Origin: Strongylocentrotus droebachiensis
Lineage: Eukaryota; Echinodermata; Echinoidea; Camarodonta; Strongylocentrotidae
Assembly (NCBI GenBank): GCA_035222895.1
Contig: JAVYIG010006394.1
Coordinates: 1 to 64,000, forward strand
Direction of reading: 5' to 3'
Length of the DNA stretch: 64,000 nt
Both the position numbers and the translations under genes were made by a program. The notes beneath the pieces are model-generated. The model ran no database searches. It had not been told where the DNA came from and saw only the letters and a list, made by a program, of their open reading frames with translations. Below are positions 57,001 to 64,000 of the stretch, piece after piece. How positions within the stretch are numbered: the stretch's first letter is position 1; the number at the start of each line of letters is the position of its first letter.

Positions 57001-57897
57001 TACAGAAAAAGAAGAGAACAGCAGTTCAATTCCCAAAATAAAAAGCATTTAGTTCATGAAGTGGTATGTGTTTTAGTCAAAAAAGAAAATGCTATGGAGT
57101 GCCACTTGACAAGTCTTAGTGGAAATGTTACAGAAGTTAATGAGCAGGAAGATTGGTAACAAGGATAGAAAACAAGCTTCTACTCTGGCAGAGCTGTATG
57201 TCTTAGAATTGACCACACACTAGGCTTCTGTGTGCATTAGCCTGGATCGGTCCAGGCTACATGACGAGAAGAAAATAACTAGGTCTAGTCAATCTAAAAT
57301 TTGATTTTGAACTTTTTAAACCCAATATTTGAAGCAGAGTAATAGATCTAGTTGCAAAGTCTGCAAATCATGTAATCAAGCAAATGCATGTTGCTTCCAT
57401 TAATGTTGGTGTTTATATAGACCTAGATCTAGGTTTATTTCATTTTAATCCCACAAGTGCATGCCAGACAATATGGCCCTCTGGTGAATTACCACCACAG
57501 TTCTTATCCTAAATTGTCTCCCGGGAAGATCTAAAAGGGGCTCTAACTTAGACTCTGAAAGGGCCATTATCAGAAGAGGAAACAGGCATCAACAGTAAGT
57601 AACACTAACACATCTACATTCGATCAACACTGCAGTTACAATTTGCAATGTAGCTAAACTAGTCGTAAATTGTACAGCATCGATTCAACATGGCAAAAAG
57701 AAAGTACGCGTGCATGGTAGAAAGTACGGCGCAGCAAATATGAATGCGTGCATCCTTTCTCTTTGCCATGTTGTATACAACTTGTATCGACGATACAACA
57801 TGGAACTGGAAGAATCGTTGGGGTATAAGGACGAAGAATCACCCCCTTTTTCCCATCAAAGACTCCTTCAAATTATAATTCAAATGGCCTGCGAGTA
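57001..57897 (-). other. LIG4 5' flank; inverted repeat at 57690-57771
   Basis: The LIG4 non-coding first exon and promoter should lie in or beyond this stretch, but no convincing donor or core promoter was found. The segment AACATGGCAAAAAGAAAGTA at about 57687 is roughly the inverse of TCCTTTCTCTTTGCCATGTT near 57752, forming an imperfect stem. CCTGGATCGGTCCAGG near 57241 is a small perfect hairpin. Confidence 0.35.
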
Positions 57898-58030
57898 GAC
57901 CGAAAGCTTCAGTCTCTCTAATCGTCGGTTGTTCCACTGAGACTACGTCTGGCTCCACTATTGGGGAATGACAACAAATGTCAGTTTTATTAAAGAAATG
58001 ACCCAAATCAGATGGTTATTGCTGTCTAGC
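57898..58030. repeat. Uninterrupted counterpart of the sequence split at 31247-32130
   Basis: Its first half (GAAAGCTTCAGTCTCTCTAA...GGCTCCACTA) matches 31247-31306 and its second half (TTGGGGAATGACAACAAATG...) matches 32063-32130, each almost identically. It lies upstream of LIG4 and is non-coding. Confidence 0.85.
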
Positions 58031-58850
58031 CTGCGAGATGCCCAGAGGAGTCGAGCCCAGAGGAGTCGAGCAGCCGAGCAGCCTAGCAAGTCAAAATTTT
58101 AATTACTCCCTTTGCATATTTTGAGATAATGTCGCCCAACCCGCTGTTTGAACAGTTTTTTCTAAGCAGCCTCTGGAGCTGGAGTTATAGTTATACTGCC
58201 TACTGAGTACTGGCGTACCGGTTCTGCACTGCACTGCACTTGCAAGTTGTCTGCTTGTCTTGACTTCTCTTGTCTTGGACTTGATCGATTCGAATTAAAA
58301 ATCAAAATAATGGCCATCTAACCTTAATTATCGTCGAGATCTGGTGCTTATTCTTCTATAGCTTTGTTAACAGCAATGAAGTGACTGAATCAAATACAGC
58401 TAGAGTCGAGAATAGAGTTATTTGATAGCATTCGCTCAAAGCCAAGGCCAAGTCCAAGGAGCTAGGAGCTGAGAGGAGTAAAATTAGATTCGCATGGGCG
58501 CTGCCATGTTTTCTAATTATTTATTTTTGAACGCTAGCTGGCGCTCGGCCTATGCTTGCAAAGTATGTGTCAATCATAGAGACTATGGTGTCAATCTATT
58601 TCGGAGCTTGTGACAACCAAAGAGATTCGAGTATCCGCGATATTGAAGTGAGAGTGTTTTTCAAAATGCATTTTCTAAATAACCATTTTGGGGCAGCAAA
58701 GCTTTGTTTAAGGGCACTCTTCGTTTTTGTTTCATTCTATAATCATATTTATAATTTTGGTAATCAATGTAATCATAGCTCTTCCCTCTCAAAAACTTTT
58801 TTTTCCCCCTCCTTTTCTCTCTGACGCTTTATGCTTCCCACGCCCCTCCT
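58031..58850. other. Intergenic between LIG4 and the transporter, nothing recognised
   Basis: A short doubled segment (CCCAGAGGAGTCGAG twice near 58040-58070) is present. No gene is seen. Confidence 0.45.
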
Positions 58851-58910
58851 GACAGGCGCGGTCCCGGATTTCTTAGGGGGGGCCCGGGCCCAAATGTAAT
58901 ACACAGTAGT

Positions 58911-59330
58911 GACACTGGCAGGTCTCAAATTGGCGTGGGGGCAGGGGGTGGAGCACCCAGAAGCTCAAGGGTTTTGGGCAATAAATTACGGTCAGATGAG
59001 CATATTTTGATACCTTATTTGTGACACTGGTAGGACATAAATTGGTGTTGGGTCCAGGGGGCGGAGCCCCCTGAAGCTCAGGGGTTTTATTAAATTATCG
59101 TCAAATGAGCATATTTTGATACCTTATTTGTGACACTGGCAGGACACAAATTGGTGTTGGGTCCAGAAGCTCAGGGGTTTTATACATTAAATTATCGTCA
59201 AATGAGCATTTTTCTTATACCTTATTTGTGACACTGGTATAGGTCACTAATTGGTGTGGGGTCTAGGGGGCGGAGCCCCCAGGAGCTCAGGGATTTTAGG
59301 CATTAAATTACCGTCAGATGAGCATCCGGG
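58911..59330 (+). repeat. Tandem ~100-112-bp repeat, four units
   Basis: Units start GACACTGGCAGGTCTCAAAT at 58911, 59023, 59132 and 59230. They share AATTGGTGTTGGGTCCAGGG, GGAGCCCC, AGCTCAGGGGTTTT, TTAAATTATCGTCAAATGAG and CATATTTTGATACCTTATTT. A single unit in the opposite orientation lies at 62741-62860. Confidence 0.85.
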
Positions 59331-59518
59331 TGCTTGACTTTGGGCCCTAGGTGAAATCCAGGGGTAGAGCCCCCGGAAGCTCAGGGGTTTAAAGGCATTT
59401 TTTTTTGGGGGGCCCGGAAAATTACGTCGTCAGTGGCTTGGCAGGGAAGGGAACACTTTTTTGTTGCTTTCTTTAGCACACACACACGATTCTTCCCCTT
59501 TATTTTGTTGCCAGGGGT

Positions 59519-59565
59519 GCCGGCCCCCCGCCCCCCCCCCCCCCTGGATCCGCCACTGCCTCCTG
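59519..59565 (+). repeat. Poly-C tract with GGATCCGCCACTG end motif
   Basis: About twenty nearly continuous C residues followed by TGGATCCGCCACTGCC form the end signature of the G/C-homopolymer element family also seen at 15785-16014 and 61393-61660. Confidence 0.6.
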
Positions 59566-59719
59566 TACAGGTAGATTATTTAAATACTGAAAGGTGTGAC
59601 TGGTTGGGAGGGGGAGATAAATTACAAGTCTGAACAACCTAGCCCCACTGTAATTTTGAATACACATTATTCCCTCCGGCATATCCGATGAGGACTAGAG
59701 ACTAAACTAAAAGGATGAC

Positions 59720-60160
59720 CTTTGAAATGTTATTCATTAGATTGTGCTTAATACTCATCAGGGTTTTTTTGTTGGTCTTCTTAATAAGATGACATTTTTG
59801 CACTGGGACCTCACAAACCATAACATTTTTGCTCGATCGCTTCGCTCGCTCGAAAATTAATATTCAGACAGTCACACCTAGTGTGTTGCTTAATTAAGCA
59901 GTACCTTGTACCATGTAAAGAATATTGATATCGGCTGGTAGTGTAATACGATGTAGGGGTATACCAATGTCTAAAAATGGTGTTGGTTTTGTTGATGTTT
60001 CCCTTTGTAGGTGCCCCTTTTTTCCAGAAAGTGCCCTGTTTTGTTGGTGCCCCCTCCCTATTTTGGAAGACGCTCCGCGCCGACCCTGCATTATGCTACT
60101 TGGTGGTGATAAGGATTTTGTTCTGACCCCACAAAGTTTTTGCTCATTACGGCGCTAATG
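59720..60160 (+). repeat. Diverged copy of part of the 2.17-kb duplicated block
   Basis: TTGTGCTTAATACTCATCAG, CACTGGGACCTCACAAACCA, TTCGCTCGCTCGAAAATTAA, TTTCCCTTTGTAGGTGCCCC and CCTGCATTATGCTACTTGGT follow the same order as 21575-21990 and 23750-24165. The identity is lower than between the two tandem copies, so this is an older relative of the repeat. Confidence 0.8.
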
Positions 60161-60859
60161 TGACGTACTCATTATCAGGTAATGTATTGACTCAGGGGAT
60201 ATATAATTGTTGACAGGAGGGCATTGAAGGTCAAACCGTTCAGGTCCAAAATTCATTTATTGATGCCGCAGTCACACCGACAGTTGACCGAACAAAGAAA
60301 TACTTAACTCGCAATGACAAACACTTTGTCGGTGATCGACCAGTTTGAAGTCGGTCTTGTGGTGTGACCGGATGAGGAATGAGGGGGATGAGCCCGTTTT
60401 TTTTCCCGTAGAGATCAGTGGTCTGAGCCTATATGTGTACTTCAATGTAACTTTACAGTACAGGAGCTCCGGAAAAACCTTGACCCTATTGTGACCATAA
60501 AACCATAAAATTGAATGCAGTCATTCGACATTGACCTCTAGCTATTAAAGGCCGATTGACTCCTTACAAAAGAAAAGGACCTATATACTGTATATCAGCT
60601 TTCGTGATCGAAGAACTATATTTCTTGTCGGAGAGTACGTCCTAAAATACTGGCATGGACCTACTATTGCTAGTTCCTGATACCTTTGAACCAACAGTCT
60701 TCTGTGTATTTAGCCTTCCCAGCCCTCCCGTTCTTACGTAACGTTCCTATTGTTATCATCATTCGTGCTCCAGCGACAGTCGAGACAAGATCTGAACATT
60801 GAATAGCCTTCGATTGGATTTTAGGAGATGTTATTTGTGTAGATACATTGAAAGTCAAC
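60161..60859 (+). promoter_or_regulatory. Upstream region of the SLC16-like gene
   Basis: Non-coding sequence before the transporter ATG. It includes a segment with CAGTCACACCGACAGTTGAC and, in near-inverse, GTCTTGTGGTGTGACCGG (60268-60372), which may be a small repeat. The frame is open some distance upstream of the ATG but without a convincing start. No TATA box is clear. Confidence 0.35.
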
Positions 60860-61166
60860 ATGACTGATATAATCCACTTTGAAGAGAGCAATTCGTCTCA
60901 ACAATCGGAATCCAGCGAGTCGTTAGAGGACAACACCATCACCACATCAACAATCCATGTCGATGACGGACTCGATATAAAGCCAGATGAGACTGGACCA
61001 CGAGCATGTCTTGTGGTCGTGTCCTTGTTTGTTATTTCATGGATAGAAAGCGGCATCATCAGGGGCTTCGGCGTCCTGGTCGATGATCTCGTTCTTCAAT
61101 TCGAAACTGACATCGGCATCATTGGTCTCGTGATTGGTTTCTCCAATGGTATATCCTACATAATTG
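60860..61166 (+). CDS. SLC16/monocarboxylate-transporter-like MFS protein, first coding exon (partial)
   Basis: From the ATG at 60860 to the donor ATTG|GTAAAAG at 61166/61167, 102 codons and one base. About 45 acidic/Ser/Thr-rich cytoplasmic residues (SSQQSESSESLEDNT) precede DETGPRACLVVVSLFVISW, which starts TM1. After that come IRGFGVLVDDLVLQF and TM2 (IGLVIGFSNGISYIIG). The layout, GFGV in TM1 and the exon ending in TM2, is that of the monocarboxylate-transporter family. The hallmark D-G-G-W-G-W before TM1 is replaced by DETGPRA, so it is a divergent member. Later exons were not found before 64000, so the gene runs out of the window. Substrate unknown. Confidence 0.6.
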
Positions 61167-61392
61167 GTAAAAGTCTAGTTCATAATGGACTCTTTATATT
61201 TTCAAATAAGAAGAGAAATATAGAAAGGTGTCATAATTCTTGTTTTTGTTTGTCGGTAATGCACTAAAAAGTCCAAATTTGCAAACGGGTAATTTTGAAT
61301 GGAGGAGCGGGTGTGAAATATTTTGTTTAATTTGTTTATATAAAATGTCGCACACTCATCCTTCTTACGAAGTCTGTATATACTCCTGCCTC

Positions 61393-61660
61393 CAGGCGCG
61401 GATCAATGGGCCGATTCTACCGGCCCAGCCCCACCCCAGCCTCCCAAACCGGTTAAAAAAAATAGAACAGTAAGGTAAATTTTACCTTTAAAAAAAAAAA
61501 GCGGCCCCCTGACCCCCCCCCAAAAAAAAAAACATTTTGCCCCCCCCCCCCCACCAAAATCCTCCCCCGCACATTCACCGTTCGCTGGCTGGCTGATTCT
61601 AAAGACTTGCTCCCCCCCCCCCCCCCCCCCCCCTCTTGCTGCCGGCAGGATCCGCCCCTG
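61393..61660. mobile_element. Short element with CAGGCGCGGATC / GATCCGCCCCTG ends and poly-C interior
   Basis: The left end CAGGCGCGGATC and the reverse complement of the right end CAGGGGCGGATC pair. The interior has several C/A homopolymers and CACATTCACCGTTCGCTGGC. It lies in the first intron of the transporter. A relative begins at 63800. Confidence 0.65.
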
Positions 61661-61919
61661 ATCATATGGGTCGTTACTGTTACATATATGGATAGATCGG
61701 ATAGATGTGTAAATCATTGAAATTATAACCAGTGTACGATGCGAAAATGATTCTCCTCCAACTTCTGGATACCAACCTAGGCATTTTTGTTGCGTCCCAT
61801 GTCGACAATTAACGTACAAATTATATCACCAGAAATGATATTAGGAAATAATTTATCAATTGTTATTGATAACGTGCATTATCTTTTTGTTTTTGTTATG
61901 TTTGATTATTCAATATAAA

Positions 61920-62411
61920 TGTCAGCATTTCACATTCTCTCACCCCCCCCCCCCCCCTCCTCTCTTCTATTTTTTCTTTTTCTTTACACCTAATACCATT
62001 TTCCCCTATATACATATAACTTTCTTCTTTCTCTGTTTTTTTCTCTGTTTTGTTGTTTTTCTCGTTCCAGTTTGCTTTTTTCCTCTTGATCCCTTTGTAT
62101 ATATTTTCATCCTCTCCTTTTCACATTTCAAGCTATCCCTTTTGTAAATATTTCCCCCATATTTAATCATGTGTAGTTTTTGATAACTTTGAAACATTTT
62201 TAAAAGTGAAACATTAATGGATTATGTTATATGGGGACCTTGCTCTTACAAGCCCAGCTTTTCTAAGGTCTCCACTTTCTTTCATTTGGATTATATATCG
62301 ACTTAAAATTGCACTTAAATTGTTTTTTCTTATGCTGTTTTTTGTTCTATTATTATATGTAAAAATGTTGTGAAAGAAAGAAATAAAATGAACCTTGAAC
62401 CTTGAACCTAC
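61920..62411 (+). mobile_element. LINE 3' tail ending in (CCTTGAA)n
   Basis: A T-rich non-coding stretch ends AAATAAAATGAACCTTGAAC followed by CTTGAACC. Short-period terminal repeats after a polyadenylation-like AATAAA are typical of CR1-type 3' ends. Confidence 0.6.
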
Positions 62412-62740
62412 GGGACGCAATTTACTCACTGGTTTTTACAAAATTCGTGCGTGGGATTTGGTTATTTGGTGAGTCCAGGACGCAATAACGCAACTTTCAG
62501 CGACACCTGCTTACAATGTATATTGCTCTACAAAACAAATGCCATAATATATGAGAGGAAGAGATGATACGGTATTCGCTTGTATTATTATTTTAAACAG
62601 AATTGTTATTTTCACCTATAAAATGTACTTATGAAAATAAATGGTCAACATTAAATGTTTAGTCTTTAGCAAGTGTCTCATTTGAATTAAATATTGCTTC
62701 AGACCATGGTGTACGACTGTACGTCATTCAACAAAAATAT

Positions 62741-62860
62741 TGTGACCTACCAGTGACACAAAATAATGCGGCATCAAAATATTTGTGCCTCTCTGACCGT
62801 AATTAAATGCCTAAAACCCCTGAGCTTCCGGGGGCTCCGCACCAATTTACGCCTCGCTCG
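62741..62860 (-). repeat. Single inverted unit of the 58.9-59.3 kb tandem repeat
   Basis: Read on the minus strand it gives GGAGCCCCCGGAAGCTCAGG, GGTTTTAGGCATTTAATTAC and TGTGTCACTGGTAGGTCAC, matching the repeat at 58911-59330. Confidence 0.75.
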
Positions 62861-62963
62861 CTATAGCCTCTCTCTACCTGATCGTAAATACTTTAGCCCC
62901 CCACTTTGATAAACATTCCGCGGGGCCTGTGTATATAATATATACGCATCTTTATGATGTCTT

Positions 62964-63394
62964 TCTTCTCCCCTTGCAAACGAGAAAGAAAACAAGGTCA
63001 TTAAAAGGGATTAAGCGACAAATAATGATTGTGATTCAAATTGATGCCAAATATTTGTTTGAATAAGTACTGCTATTTACCAGAATCTTCTTTGTAAAAC
63101 AACTTTTACAAATCTCAGCCATGCTTACTGAGTTGAGACGTTCCATTCAATATAAAAAACTCATCAAAGAATACACTTCTCCTAATCTGAAAGTGATATT
63201 ACAGCACAGTGGCAGAATTGCAAGGCTGAGATTTGTAAAAGTCGTTTTTACAAAGAAGATTCTGGTGAAAAGCATTGCTTAATATTCAAAAAAATCCTTG
63301 CATCAATTTGAATCACAATTATCATTTGTCGCATGATCCTCTCAATAAATAACCTTGTTTTTTTTTGTTTTTTTGCAGGGGGAGAAGAAGCTAT
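62964..63394. mobile_element. Fold-back MITE with ~165-bp arms
   Basis: The left arm TCTTCTCCCCTTGCAAACGA...GTGATTCAAATTGATGC...CCAGAATCTTCTTTGT...TTTTACAAATCTCAGCC is mirrored by GGCTGAGATTTGTAAAAG...ACAAAGAAGATTCTGG...GCATCAATTTGAATCAC...TTGCAGGGGGAGAAGA. The spacer is about 85 bp (63127-63212). Non-coding. Confidence 0.85.
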
Positions 63395-63749
63395 GTCACG
63401 TTAAGAAATCATAAAGATCAGTTGTATTATGCGTATATATTATGAATACATAACAAAATGTTGATCATCAGAATGTCATGTTGGAATACCTCTATAAAAA
63501 TACTCGATCTTACTGTGCCGATACTACATTGTCTAATTTAGCCCGTATCAGTATTAGTATGAGCCAATATAAAGTTATTATTCTTTTGTTAAGTTCAGTA
63601 TAATGCTTTTCCTCGAAAATTGTTTCGCTATTTTTTTTAGGGTTGAGACTCTAAGAAATGGTTTTAAATGTACATTACACAAACCCTGAACCATTGCATA
63701 ATGATGGTGGTTCTCTCTCTCTCTCTATTTGTTTTAATCATGGATTTTC

Positions 63750-64000
63750 AACTACATAGAAAGCAGTGAAAGTGAGAGTTAAAAAGAAAGTCATGTAAAA
63801 ATGGCGCTTCACCCCCCCCCCCCCCCCACAAAAAAAAAATTAAAAAATTAGTGTTCCTTCTCTCCAGCATCCCCCTCTCCCGCTTAATCACCAGCCAGCT
63901 GAGTCGGCGCAAATTCCCCCCCCCCCAAAAAAAAAAAATATGTGCTCTTACCCCCCCCCCCCCCCCCCCCCCGCTCATTTGCCGTTCACCGGCTGGCTGA
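63750..64000. mobile_element. Start of another poly-C element, cut by the window end
   Basis: C-runs and A-runs are followed by GCTCATTTGCCGTTCACCGG and CTGGCTGA. This repeats the interior of the element at 61393-61660 (CATTCACCGTTCGCTGGCTG) twice, near 63890 (degenerate CAGCCAGCTGA) and at 63973-64000. The frame of Gly-rich residues here is an artefact of homopolymers. Confidence 0.55.

Overview
This is an AT-rich, intron-rich animal nuclear sequence. It carries four recognisable host loci in a dense bed of decayed transposons, SINEs, MITEs, microsatellites and poly-C tracts. The mix suggests a marine invertebrate deuterostome, most likely an echinoderm of sea-urchin type: a lineage-style rhodopsin-class GPCR, tRNA-Ser-derived SINEs ending in a TGTAAAGCGCTT-type tail, and repeats built on TGACCTTTGACCT. 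That placement is an inference; no species-diagnostic gene is present.

Layout. 1-2.1 kb: a 1.1-kb terminal-inverted-repeat (TIR) element beside two frameshifted exons of a NEK-family kinase (minus). 2.1-10 kb: repeats only, including a 137-bp perfect-looking hairpin, a LINE reverse-transcriptase relic split by a TIR element, and a MITE. 10.4-12.6 kb: a two-exon class A GPCR with a Thr/Ser-rich ectodomain (minus), with a possible TATA-driven leader exon at 18.05-18.16 kb. 13-25 kb: nested MITEs, a motif-rich fold-back region, and a 2.17-kb head-to-tail tandem duplication carrying a SINE and a LINE endonuclease relic. 26.9-32.3 kb: complete six-exon prohibitin (PHB1, 273 aa, minus). 36.8-57.0 kb: complete DNA ligase IV (LIG4, 26 coding exons, 929 aa, minus); both reading frames are unbroken across every inferred splice junction. 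60.86-61.17 kb: the first coding exon of an SLC16/MFS-like transporter (plus) that continues past the window. 61.2-64 kb: poly-C-rich elements, a LINE 3' tail and a fold-back element.

The host genes do not form a pathway. LIG4 acts in nuclear non-homologous end joining, prohibitin in the mitochondrial inner membrane, and the GPCR and transporter at the plasma membrane. The most notable observations are a decayed tandem copy of a LIG4 BRCT exon that keeps a splice acceptor but runs into a stop, a SINE-like element whose head resembles the 7SL (SRP) RNA 5' domain, an 875-bp near-palindromic element next to tandem repeats full of nuclear-receptor DR1-like sites, and a pair of loci (31.2-32.1 kb and 57.9-58.0 kb) that look like filled and empty versions of one sequence. 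Nothing here amounts to a demonstrable new enzymatic system.
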